Positions 1 through 7,503 of a stretch of 64,000 nt of DNA are shown one piece after another. The position numbers and the translations under genes were made by a program. The notes beneath the pieces were generated by a model. That model saw nothing but the letters and a program-made list of their open reading frames with translations, did no database searches and was not told the origin of the DNA. This stretch comes from Pseudomonas sp. DC1.2 (lineage in GTDB: Bacteria > Pseudomonadota > Gammaproteobacteria > Pseudomonadales > Pseudomonadaceae): NCBI RefSeq assembly GCF_034351645.1, contig NZ_CP133782.1, forward strand, positions 4,804,001 through 4,868,000, given 5' to 3'. Each line of letters begins with the position of its first letter. Position 1 is the first letter of the stretch.

Positions 1-697
1 CCCGGTCACGAATTTTCAGGTAGTGGCTGTGCGCAGCAAAACCAGCGGCAGGTAATTCAATGGCCGTGATCAGCTCATCGTCGGCCAATTGGTTATCGCG
101 CTCGGGAGCATCCCCCGGCAAACGGTGGAAGTCGGCGAAGTCGATAATTCTTGCACCGCTGCGACCCTGAACATGCACCCGCGCCTCCAAAGCCGCCAGG
201 GCCACACACAGGTCTGACGGATGCGTAGCGACACACTGCGCGCTGGCGCCAAAAATCGCATGAATCCGGTTCAGTCCGTCCCGCGCCGGGCAACCGCTGC
301 CCGGTTCGCGTTTGTTGCACGGCACATTGGCGTCGTAGAAGTAATAACAACGAGTGCGTTGCAGCAGATTACCGCCGGTGCTTGCCATGTTGCGTAACTG
401 CGCCGAGGCGCCAGCCAGAATCGCCTGGGACAAAAGTGGGTAACGCTGCTCAATCAGCGGATGCCAGGCAAGGTCGGCGTTACTCACCAGAGCGCCGATC
501 ATCAAGCCGCCCGCGTCGGTCTCGGTGACGTCGCCCAACGGCAGACCGGTAATGTCGATCAAGTGCTCGGGGCGGGTGAGATTTTCCTTCATTAAATCCA
601 GCAGATTTGTACCGCCAGCAATGAAGCGCGACGCCGGACCCGCGAGATGCACGGCGTCCTGTATGGAATCCGGCTTGCTGTACTGAAAAGGATTCAT
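1..697 (-). CDS. Molybdenum hydroxylase FAD-binding subunit (PaoB/YagS type), partial
   Basis: This is the FAD subunit of a xanthine dehydrogenase/aldehyde oxidoreductase-type enzyme, which passes electrons from the Fe-S subunit to an acceptor. The first 232 codons are present and the 3' end lies beyond base 1. The FAD-binding motif GGTNLLDLMK is near residues 28-37. A cysteine insert (CYYFYDANVPC followed by GSGC, about residues 112-130) matches the extra [4Fe-4S] site known in PaoB and 4-hydroxybenzoyl-CoA reductase subunits. The ATG overlaps the stop of the 2Fe-2S gene by 4 bp, so the two are translationally coupled. The large molybdopterin subunit is expected next, outside the window. The substrate cannot be told from this part. 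Confidence 0.9.
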   Translation of the reverse strand, partial: MNPFQYSKPDSIQDAVHLAGPASRFIAGGTNLLDLMKENLTRPEHLIDITGLPLGDVTETDAGGLMIGALVSNADLAWHPLIEQRYPLLSQAILAGASAQLRNMASTGGNLLQRTRCYYFYDANVPCNKREPGSGCPARDGLNRIHAIFGASAQCVATHPSDLCVALAALEARVHVQGRSGARIIDFADFHRLPGDAPERDNQLADDELITAIELPAAGFAAHSHYLKIRDR

Positions 698-1227
698 CGG
701 CCATCCCCTTGCGCGACGCGCTGCTGACAAGCCGGCAAGGCGTCCTCGATAGCATCGCGAATATTGCTGTAGGCCCCGCAACGGCACAGGTTACCGCTCA
801 TCAACTCCTGCACCTGTTCACGGGTCTGTGCCCGACCTTCATTGGCCAACCCCACCGCCGAGCAGATTTGCCCCGGTGTGCAATAGCCACATTGAAAGGC
901 GTCGTGCTTGATGAAAGCCTGTTGCATCGGATGCAGCTCGTCACCGTTGGCCAGTCCTTCAATGGTGGTCAACTGCGCACCGTCGCACATCACCGCCAGC
1001 GTCAGACAGGCGTTGATCCGCTTACCGTTGAGCAACACCGTACAGGCGCCACATTGACCGTGGTCGCAGCCTTTCTTGGTGCCGGTCAGGTCCAGTTGCT
1101 CACGCAACAGATCCAGCAGCGTGGTCCACGGCAACACGTCAAGTTGCAGCGCTTGGTCGTTGAGCGTCATCCGCAGCGGATGACGGGTGAATAACGACGG
1201 CGCAGCGTCGGGAGTGGTCGCGCTCAT
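694..1227 (-). CDS. Molybdenum hydroxylase 2Fe-2S subunit (PaoA-like)
   Basis: A 177-residue small subunit with two [2Fe-2S] sites. The N-terminal ferredoxin-like domain has CDHGQCGAC and a further Cys in RINAC. The C-terminal helical domain has CGYCTPGQ and CRCGAY. It carries electrons from the molybdenum centre to the FAD subunit encoded directly downstream. The start was set at base 1227 because GAGGTG lies just upstream; an in-frame extension to 1269 lacks such a site. No twin-arginine motif is visible at the N-terminus, unlike periplasmic E. coli PaoA, so a cytoplasmic enzyme is inferred. It is the first gene of the visible operon. Confidence 0.92.
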   Translation of the reverse strand: MSATTPDAAPSLFTRHPLRMTLNDQALQLDVLPWTTLLDLLREQLDLTGTKKGCDHGQCGACTVLLNGKRINACLTLAVMCDGAQLTTIEGLANGDELHPMQQAFIKHDAFQCGYCTPGQICSAVGLANEGRAQTREQVQELMSGNLCRCGAYSNIRDAIEDALPACQQRVAQGDGR

Positions 1228-1345
1228 ATACACCTCACGGTTAGTCGTATGTTCGCGGCGTTTTCGCAAACCGCCGTCATAAGGGGTACGACTTCAGGGT
1301 GCTATGAGCGTTCAAGGAAATTGATCGAAGGTGCCAAGGCCGACT

Positions 1346-1368
1346 CATGGGCTGCTTCGCGGGCCCAT
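1346..1368. repeat. Small palindrome, GGGCTGCTTCGC family
   Basis: CATGGGC (1346-1352) pairs with GCCCATG (1362-1368) around TGCTTCGCG. A related hairpin occurs at 6680-6696. It lies in the gap between the DJ-1-like gene and the molybdenum hydroxylase operon, both on the minus strand, so it may terminate transcription of the former. The arms are short and no clear U-tract follows. Confidence 0.4.
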
Positions 1369-1396
1369 GGGCGTCAGCCATCGTACCGGTTGGGAG

Positions 1397-1948
1397 TCAA
1401 ATCAACAGCTGCGTTGCCACCCCTGCACGCGTGGATTTACCGCACAGTTGCTCCACCAGCGACAGCACAAACGCCAGTGCAGCGCCCGAACCTTGAGCGG
1501 TGATGCAGTTGCCGTCGACCACCACCGGTTGGTCGACGAAGTTGCAACCCGATAACAGATGACTGACCGTCGGCAGGCAGGTCATGCGCCGTTGACGCAA
1601 GACACCAAACGCTTGCAGCGCCAGCGCCGGGGCTTCTGCGATGCCAGCGAACAGCCGACCGGACGCTGCTTGATCCTTGATCAATTGTTGCAGGGGTTGA
1701 TAAGCCGCCAGATGTTGCGCCCCCACCGCGCCACCGGGCAGGACGATCAGGTCGAACGGCTGAGCCAGCACATCCACCAACATGGCATCGGCGGTCAGGC
1801 GCGTACCTCGGGCGCAGGTCAGCATGCGGCGTGACTCGATACTGGCTACCACCACTTCAATTTTGGCGCGACGCAGCACATCGATCAGGGTCACGCACTG
1901 CAAATCATCGATGCCCTCGGCGAGGGTAATCAGGGCTCTAAAAGTCAT
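1397..1948 (-). CDS. DJ-1/PfpI-like protein lacking the catalytic cysteine
   Basis: A 183-residue protein with the DJ-1/YajL fold. VTLIDVLRRA (about 19-28), a central FDLIVLPGG (65-73) and the EAPALALQ region are clear. The family's nucleophile elbow normally reads ICAAP or similar, but here it reads IAEAP (103-107), so the reactive cysteine is Ala104. The conserved glutamate that lowers its pKa is also gone: the EExE-type stretch reads DDLQ, putting Gln17 at that place. Both changes can be read directly in the DNA. Glyoxalase, deglycase or peroxide-sensing chemistry that relies on this Cys is therefore unlikely; a binding role is inferred. The start was set at ATG 1948, which matches the family N-terminus; an upstream ATG at 1993 adds 15 unrelated residues. 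Confidence 0.8.
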   Translation of the reverse strand: MTFRALITLAEGIDDLQCVTLIDVLRRAKIEVVVASIESRRMLTCARGTRLTADAMLVDVLAQPFDLIVLPGGAVGAQHLAAYQPLQQLIKDQAASGRLFAGIAEAPALALQAFGVLRQRRMTCLPTVSHLLSGCNFVDQPVVVDGNCITAQGSGAALAFVLSLVEQLCGKSTRAGVATQLLI

Positions 1949-2015
1949 GGGCACGGTCCACAAGGTAATCGCTAAAGCGTAGTCAGCTTTCATGAGCCGT
2001 GTTCGAGTCCCAACG

Positions 2016-2474
2016 TTACTTGATGTAAAGCTGCGTCGATAGCGTGTTGCCTGGGGCGTTGATCGAGGTGTTACTGAAGGTGAACGTCCCGCCCTGCCTG
2101 CCGCCCAGATCGAAGATGTACAGCGTACCGACGATTGTTCTCGAGGTGCCGGTGCATTCGGTCAGGTTGCCATTATCGTTGGCACACACCTTAGCCTGCG
2201 TGCCCTCGACCGTGAAGCCGTCGATCCCGACCGTCGGCACGCGGCCATAGCCTACTTCCAACACGTAGACCTTGATGCTCGCACCACCGTGATCGCATTT
2301 CGTCTGTTCTTGCCCCTCGGCGATATTTTCAATGCCGCAGGGCGCCGACTGAACCTTGAGGACCTGCACATGCGTCAGTGGCGGTGCGGAAGCGGCGCTG
2401 GCGACAGGCGCACCGATCAGCAACACCCCCCACAGACTCAATGACCGAACGATGTTGCGCTTGATGCATTCCAT
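2016..2474 (-). CDS. Small secreted protein of unknown function
   Basis: 152 residues. A basic N-terminus is followed by a hydrophobic stretch and an AxA-type cleavage site (PVASAASA, about residue 24-31), which indicates Sec export. The mature part holds four cysteines in two pairs (SAPCGIEN with TKCDHGG, and AKVCAND with TECTG), suggesting two disulfides in the periplasm or outside the cell. The segment is rich in Gly, Thr and Val, consistent with a beta-rich fold. GGGGGAG lies 6-7 bases before ATG 2474 and fixes the start; longer in-frame readings run into the permease gene on the other strand. I do not recognise the family. Confidence 0.75.
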   Translation of the reverse strand: MECIKRNIVRSLSLWGVLLIGAPVASAASAPPLTHVQVLKVQSAPCGIENIAEGQEQTKCDHGGASIKVYVLEVGYGRVPTVGIDGFTVEGTQAKVCANDNGNLTECTGTSRTIVGTLYIFDLGGRQGGTFTFSNTSINAPGNTLSTQLYIK

Positions 2475-2690
2475 GACGACTCCCCCAAAACCAGCGCGCA
2501 GTATGGCCCACTTCGGTTTACCGCAAAACATCGACGACGATCGCAGCCATAAGCAGCCATAGCCGCACGCTGCTGGTATGATGCGCGGCTTTTTCCGACC
2601 GATAGAAAATTCCAGGGCGCCTTGTGCGGTCTGTGCTTTGCTGTTGAGGTCGATACATTCACGGCGCACTGCGCGCCACGGGGAGCAGAC

Positions 2691-3986
2691 ATGCTGGAAA
2701 GGCTGTTTCAACTCAAGGCACACAACACCAACGTGCGGACCGAGATTCTGGCGGGCGTTACGACCTTTTTGGCCATGGCCTACATCCTGTTCGTCAACCC
2801 GAGCATCCTCGGCGAGACCGGCATGGACAAGGGCGCGGTGTTTGTCGCGACCTGCCTGGCCGCCGCCATCGGCTCCACGGTAATGGGCCTGATTGCCAAC
2901 TACCCCATCGCGCTGGCGCCGGGCATGGGCCTGAACGCTTTCTTTACCTACACCGTGGTCCTGCACATGGGCCATACCTGGCAAGTAGCGCTGGGGGCGG
3001 TGTTCATTTCGGCGGTGCTGTTTTTCCTGTTGTCGATCTTCCGCATTCGCGAATGGATCATCAACAGCATCCCGTTGCCGCTGCGATCAGCCATTGCGGC
3101 GGGTATCGGTCTGTTCCTGGCCCTCATCGCCTTGAATAAAGCCGGCATTGTGGTCAGCAACCAAGCAACCATGCTCGGCCTCGGCGACTTGAGCAAACCG
3201 GCCCCGATTCTCGCGACCCTGGGCTTCGCCCTGATCGTTGCACTCGAAGCCTTGAAGGTTCGCGGTGCGGTGCTGATCGGCATCCTGGTGGTGACCATCG
3301 CGTCCATCGCGCTGAAGGTCACCCCGTTCGGCGGCGTGATGTCGATGCCGCCTTCGCTGGTCCCGACCTTCCTGCAACTGGACATCAAAGGCGCTCTGGA
3401 CATTGGCCTGGTCAGCGTGATTTTCGCCTTCCTGTTCGTTGATCTGTTTGACAACTCAGGCACTCTGATTGGCGTCGCCAAGCGCGCTGGCCTGATGGGC
3501 AAGGACGGCCACATGCCCAAGATGGGGCGAGCGCTGATCGCCGACAGCACCGCGGCCATGGCCGGCTCATTGTTGGGCACTTCGACCACCACCAGTTACA
3601 TCGAATCCGCGGCCGGCGTAAGTGCCGGGGGCCGCACCGGCCTGACGGCTGTCGTGGTCGCGATTCTGTTCCTGTTGGCGCTGTTCTTTTCACCATTGGC
3701 CGCCAGCATTCCGGCGTTCGCCACCGCGCCTGCACTGTTGTTCGTCGCCGTACTGATGACTTCCGGCCTGGCCGAAATCGACTGGGACGACATCACCGTC
3801 GCCGCTCCGGTGGTGGTCACGGCCCTGGCCATGCCATTCACCTACTCCATCGCCAACGGCATTGCCTTCGGTTTCATTTCCTGGACCATGATCAAGCTAC
3901 TGTCTGGCCGCGCCCGTGAACTGAACCCGGCGCTGGTCATTCTCTCGGTTCTGTTTGTGATCAAGTTGGGTTGGTTCAACGCATGA
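2691..3986 (+). CDS. NCS2/AzgA-family purine permease
   Basis: A 431-residue inner-membrane transporter of the AzgA branch (AdeP/GhxP/PbuG type), which imports adenine, guanine or hypoxanthine by proton symport. Family marks include [20 protein letters not shown] (about 17-36), [17 protein letters not shown] (about 77-93), [15 protein letters not shown] and [20 protein letters not shown]. The hydrophobicity fits the usual 12-14 membrane spans. The start at 2691 is preceded by GGGGAGCAGAC. The stop overlaps the trmA start (ATGA), so the two are translationally coupled. The exact purine cannot be told from sequence. Confidence 0.93.
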   Translation: MLERLFQLKAHNTNVRTEILAGVTTFLAMAYILFVNPSILGETGMDKGAVFVATCLAAAIGSTVMGLIANYPIALAPGMGLNAFFTYTVVLHMGHTWQVALGAVFISAVLFFLLSIFRIREWIINSIPLPLRSAIAAGIGLFLALIALNKAGIVVSNQATMLGLGDLSKPAPILATLGFALIVALEALKVRGAVLIGILVVTIASIALKVTPFGGVMSMPPSLVPTFLQLDIKGALDIGLVSVIFAFLFVDLFDNSGTLIGVAKRAGLMGKDGHMPKMGRALIADSTAAMAGSLLGTSTTTSYIESAAGVSAGGRTGLTAVVVAILFLLALFFSPLAASIPAFATAPALLFVAVLMTSGLAEIDWDDITVAAPVVVTALAMPFTYSIANGIAFGFISWTMIKLLSGRARELNPALVILSVLFVIKLGWFNA

Positions 3987-5062
3987 TATTTGATACCCAG
4001 GCCTACGCCGTTCAACTCGAAGAAAAGGTCAAGCGCCTGCGTGACCTGCTGGCCCCGTTCGATGCGCCAGAGCCGGCCGTGTTCGACTCGCCGCTGAAAA
4101 ATTTCCGTCTGCGGGCAGAGTTCCGCCTGTGGCGCGAAGCCGGCGAGCGTCACTACGCGATGTTTTCCCAGGAAGACAAACGCACGCCGATCCTGATCGA
4201 AGAGTTCCCCATTGCCAGCCTGCGCATCAATCAGTTGATGCCGCAGCTCAAGGCTGCGTGGAAAGCCAGCGCCGCGCTCAGCCATAAGCTGTTTCAGGTG
4301 GAGTTCCTGACCACCCTGGCCGGCGATGCAATGATCACGTTGTGCTATCACCGCCCGCTGGACGAGCACTGGCACACGGCAGCTTCAAAGCTGGCGGCCG
4401 AGCTGAACGTCAGCGTGATCGGCCGCTCAAAAGGCAAGCGCGAGGTGATTGGTCACGACTACGTGGTTGAACAACTGGACGTCGGCGCACGCACCTTCAG
4501 TTACCGTCAGCCAGAAGGCGCCTTCACTCAGCCCAACGGCACAGTGAACCAGAAGATGCTCAACTGGGCTTACGACGCAGTCGGCGACCGTACTGACGAT
4601 TTGCTGGAGCTGTACTGCGGCAACGGCAACTTCACCCTGCCACTCGCCACCCGAGTGCGCAAAGTGCTGGCCACCGAAATCAGCAAGACCTCGGTCAACG
4701 CAGCGTTGAGCAACCTCAGTGAAAATGCGCTGGATAACGTAACGTTGGTGCGTCTGTCTGCCGAAGAACTGACCGAAGCCCTGAACGAAGTGCGACCGTT
4801 CCGACGCCTGCACGGTATCGACCTCAAGAGCTACGAGTTCGGCAGTGTATTCGTCGATCCTCCGCGTGCTGGCATGGACCCGGACACCTGCGAGCTGACC
4901 CGGCGCTTTGACAACATCCTGTACATTTCCTGCAACCCTGAAACCCTGGCCGCCAACATCGCCCAGTTGCACGACACTCACCGCATTAGCCAATGCGCGA
5001 TGTTCGACCAGTTTCCGTGGACCCACCACATGGAATCCGGGGTACTGCTGACCCGGCGTTGA
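3983..5062 (+). CDS. trmA: tRNA (uracil-5-)-methyltransferase TrmA
   Basis: A 359-residue SAM-dependent enzyme that makes 5-methyluridine at position 54 of the tRNA T-loop. The SAM motif [15 protein letters not shown] is in the middle, followed by [10 protein letters not shown]. The catalytic cysteine is Cys317 in [10 protein letters not shown] and the general base is Glu351 in MESGVLL, matching Cys324 and Glu358 of E. coli. The length is typical. The ATG at 3983 overlaps the permease stop by 4 bp; a TTG four codons upstream is possible but less likely. An intrinsic terminator follows at 5086. Confidence 0.97.
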   Translation: MIFDTQAYAVQLEEKVKRLRDLLAPFDAPEPAVFDSPLKNFRLRAEFRLWREAGERHYAMFSQEDKRTPILIEEFPIASLRINQLMPQLKAAWKASAALSHKLFQVEFLTTLAGDAMITLCYHRPLDEHWHTAASKLAAELNVSVIGRSKGKREVIGHDYVVEQLDVGARTFSYRQPEGAFTQPNGTVNQKMLNWAYDAVGDRTDDLLELYCGNGNFTLPLATRVRKVLATEISKTSVNAALSNLSENALDNVTLVRLSAEELTEALNEVRPFRRLHGIDLKSYEFGSVFVDPPRAGMDPDTCELTRRFDNILYISCNPETLAANIAQLHDTHRISQCAMFDQFPWTHHMESGVLLTRR

Positions 5063-5085
5063 GTGCAACCTCGCCCGACAACATC

Positions 5086-5109
5086 AGCCGTCTCCAAGAC
5101 GGCTTTTTT
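5086..5109 (+). terminator. Intrinsic terminator after trmA
   Basis: AGCCGTCT (5086-5093) pairs perfectly with AGACGGCT (5097-5104) around a 3-base loop, and a run of T follows to 5109. It ends the permease-trmA transcript 24 bases after the trmA stop. Confidence 0.9.
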
Positions 5110-5275
5110 GTAAGTGCTTACAGGGTCATATCAACCTTTCGCCACCCCCTTCCTGCCGCATCGACCTTGGCGACACGGGCCTGGCGTCACTGTTTGAACA
5201 GTCGCACAGACGCGTTGCGATCTGTTGCGCTTGTTCGATCACCGCACACAAAAACCCAAGACCACACCTCTTCAT

Positions 5276-5302
5276 TTGACCAAAGTAACCAGCTGGTACA
5301 AT
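5276..5302 (+). promoter_or_regulatory. Candidate aroQ promoter with a central palindrome
   Basis: TTGACC (5276-5281) and TACAAT (5297-5302) resemble sigma-70 -35 and -10 boxes, with a short 15-base spacer. The spacer ends in the perfect palindrome ACCAGCTGGT (5288-5297), a plausible operator for the TetR regulator encoded at 6724-7401. The rest of the 5110-5364 gap shows nothing else I can name. Confidence 0.4.
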
Positions 5303-5364
5303 TTATCGGCACAGGCTGAAACCTCGAACCCAGCCATGCCAAAAATAAAAAGTGGAGAGACCCC

Positions 5365-5805
5365 ATGCGTCCCATCGTTCTGGTGCTTAACGGCCCGAAC
5401 CTGAACCTGCTCGGCACCCGTGAACCAGCGACCTACGGTCACGAGACGCTGGCGGACATTTCTGCGCTGTGCGGTCGTGCGGCTGTGGAGCTCGGCCTGA
5501 GGGTAGAGTTTCGCCAAACCAACCATGAGGGCGAGTTGCTCGACTGGATTCACGCCGCCCGTGGCCGCTGCGCCGGGATCGTCATCAATCCGGCGGCCTG
5601 GACGCACACCTCGGTCGCGATCCGCGATGCCCTGGTCGCCAGCGAGGCGCCGGTGATCGAAGTCCACTTGTCCAACGTCTACGCCCGCGAACCCTTCCGT
5701 CATCACTCCTTCGTGTCGGCCATCGCCCTGGCGGTGATGTGCGGTTTCGGCAGCCACGGGTATCGCCTGGCACTGGAGCATTTCAGCCAACGCCTCAAGG
5801 GATAA
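5365..5805 (+). CDS. aroQ: 3-dehydroquinate dehydratase, type II (catabolic paralog)
   Basis: A 146-residue type II dehydroquinase that interconverts 3-dehydroquinate and 3-dehydroshikimate in the cytoplasm. The flexible-loop motif [18 protein letters not shown] holds the catalytic Tyr (about 24) and Arg. The sequences [17 protein letters not shown] and [13 protein letters not shown](P) carry the His and substrate-binding residues. The length is normal for the dodecameric family. GTGGAGAG precedes the ATG. It sits 5 bases before a shikimate dehydrogenase-like gene and near quiC, an arrangement like PA0241-PA0245 of P. aeruginosa. This points to quinate/shikimate breakdown; the biosynthetic aroQ of pseudomonads normally lies next to accB. 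Confidence 0.93.
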   Translation: MRPIVLVLNGPNLNLLGTREPATYGHETLADISALCGRAAVELGLRVEFRQTNHEGELLDWIHAARGRCAGIVINPAAWTHTSVAIRDALVASEAPVIEVHLSNVYAREPFRHHSFVSAIALAVMCGFGSHGYRLALEHFSQRLKG

Positions 5806-5810
5806 ACACC

Positions 5811-6665
5811 ATGACTCAGAACAAAACGGTACTGGCCGGGCTGATTGGCGCCGGTATTCAGGCCTCGCGCACTCCGGCGTTGCACGAACACGAAGGCGAT
5901 GCCCAAGGGATGCGTTACTTGTATCGTTTGATTGACCTCGACGCCTTAAAACTCGACAGCAGCGCGCTGCCCGATCTGTTGATAGCCGCCGAGCGCATGA
6001 ACTTCACTGGCCTGAACATCACCTTTCCGTGCAAGCAGGCAATCATCCCCCTGCTCGACGAATTGTCGCCAGAAGCGTTCAGCATTGGTGCGGTGAACAC
6101 CGTGGTGTTCAAGGATGGAAAGCGCATCGGTCACAACACCGATTGCCTGGGATTTGCTGAAGGTTTTCGCCGAGGCTTGAAGGATATCGCCCGTGAACGT
6201 GTCGTCCAAATGGGCGCCGGTGGCGCTGGCGCGGCGGTAGCCCATGCACTGCTGAGCGAAGGCGTACAACAGCTGAACATTTTCGACGTGGACGACAGTC
6301 GGGCACAGGCGTTAGCCAACAACCTCAATCAGCATTTTGGCGCCGCACGCGCGGTGGCCGGTCATGACTTGCCAAGCACGCTGGCTAACGCCGACGGGCT
6401 GGTGAACACCACCCCGATGGGCATGAAAAAATTACCGGGCTCGCCGGTGCCGGTGACGCTGCTTCGCGCACAACTGTGGGTGGCAGAGATTGTTTACTTC
6501 CCACTGGAAACCGAGCTGCTACGCAACGCCCGCGCCTTGGGCTGCCGCACGCTGGATGGCGGCAACATGGCGGTGTTTCAGGCGGTGAAGGCGTTTGAAT
6601 TGTTCAGTGGCGTAACGCCGGATGCGCCGCGAATGCTCGCGCACTTTCAGAGCATGAAAGGTTAA
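5811..6665 (+). CDS. Shikimate/quinate dehydrogenase, NAD-type AroE homolog
   Basis: A 284-residue AroE-superfamily enzyme. The substrate domain has SRTPALHEHEG and NITFPCKQ with the catalytic Lys (about 70), and NTDCLGFAEGF with the catalytic Asp. The Rossmann domain begins at MGAGGAGAAVAHAL. After the second strand the sequence reads FDVDDSRA: an acidic residue stands where biosynthetic NADPH-dependent AroE has an NRT-type motif. That favours NAD(+) and a catabolic role, oxidising shikimate or quinate to the 3-dehydro acid. It follows aroQ by 5 bases, so the two are one operon. Which of the two acids it prefers is not clear from sequence. Confidence 0.88.
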   Translation: MTQNKTVLAGLIGAGIQASRTPALHEHEGDAQGMRYLYRLIDLDALKLDSSALPDLLIAAERMNFTGLNITFPCKQAIIPLLDELSPEAFSIGAVNTVVFKDGKRIGHNTDCLGFAEGFRRGLKDIARERVVQMGAGGAGAAVAHALLSEGVQQLNIFDVDDSRAQALANNLNQHFGAARAVAGHDLPSTLANADGLVNTTPMGMKKLPGSPVPVTLLRAQLWVAEIVYFPLETELLRNARALGCRTLDGGNMAVFQAVKAFELFSGVTPDAPRMLAHFQSMKG

Positions 6666-6679
6666 GGCTTCGAGCTTAA

Positions 6680-6696
6680 GGGCTGCTTCGCAGCCC
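6680..6696. terminator. Hairpin between convergent aroE-like and tetR genes
   Basis: GGGCTGC (6680-6686) and GCAGCCC (6690-6696) form a perfect 7-bp stem with loop TTC. It lies in the 58-base gap between two convergent genes and may serve both, although no good T-run follows. It resembles the palindrome at 1346. Confidence 0.5.
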
Positions 6697-6723
6697 AATG
6701 AAGACCCGCCCCTTCGCCACGGG

Positions 6724-7401
6724 TCAGGCCTGCAAGTAGCGCAAAACCGACTCGCAAATCATCTCTCGATGACGCTGTTTGATCGCTTCTTCTGGCAGGT
6801 CGATCTGAAAAATCTCACCAAAGGTATGGCGATTCGACACGCGGTAGAAGCAAAAAGAACTAATCAGCAAATGCACGTCAAGCGGTTCAAGGCCCGCACG
6901 AAACAGTCCCTCCAGGGCACCGCGACGCAGAATCTCGCCCAGTGAGTCAAGGATGGTGTTATTCATCGCCTTGATCGCATCGGAGCGCTTCACATACTCA
7001 GCGTTATGGATGTTCTCGATGCTGACAATGCGCACAAAATCGACGTTGCGATCATGGTGGTCAAAGGTGAACTCGACCAGCCGACGAATCGCTTCAACCG
7101 GTGCCAGTGCAGTCAGATGCAAGCGGCTTTCAGTGTTGCGAATATCGCCGTAGAGCTTCTCCAGGACCTCAATGTAGAGCTGTTCCTTACTGCCGAAGTA
7201 GTAATAGATCATGCGTTTCGAGGTATGGATGCGCTCAGCAATCGCATCAACCCGCGCACCGGAAAGCCCCTGCTGGACGAACTCGACAATGGCTTCTTGA
7301 AGGATGTTTTCGCGGGTCTTTTCCGGGTTGTTCTTGCGACTCTTGCGAGGCTCGACAATCGGTTCGTCGGGGGCTACGGAGAGTTCTGAAGTCATTGTCA
7401 T
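6724..7401 (-). CDS. TetR-family regulator of the quinate/shikimate cluster
   Basis: 225 residues. A short disordered basic stretch (residues 1-25) precedes a TetR helix-turn-helix at about 28-75 (TRENILQEAIVEF, GARVDAIAERIHTSKRMIYYY, FGSKEQLY). The C-terminal ligand-binding domain is all-helical. The gene sits between the convergent aroQ-aroE operon and quiC, as PA0243 does in P. aeruginosa. Control of this cluster, probably as a repressor released by a hydroaromatic acid or protocatechuate, is inferred from position. ATG 7401 was taken as start; ATG 7395 is also possible. Confidence 0.85.
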   Translation of the reverse strand: MTMTSELSVAPDEPIVEPRKSRKNNPEKTRENILQEAIVEFVQQGLSGARVDAIAERIHTSKRMIYYYFGSKEQLYIEVLEKLYGDIRNTESRLHLTALAPVEAIRRLVEFTFDHHDRNVDFVRIVSIENIHNAEYVKRSDAIKAMNNTILDSLGEILRRGALEGLFRAGLEPLDVHLLISSFCFYRVSNRHTFGEIFQIDLPEEAIKQRHREMICESVLRYLQA

Positions 7402-7503
7402 TGGGGCTCACGGCCATCACTGCAGAGGCGGGCGATTATGAGGCGCGCCGCACAGTGAAGGAAGCTGCGCGACGGCGGTTTCGTACCCGTGCTTACGAAT
7501 TTC

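Noticed and set aside
2475..2984. Longer N-terminus (to 322 residues) for the secreted protein gene
   Set aside because: The extension runs antisense through the purine permease start, and a signal peptide with a strong ribosome site is found at 2474.
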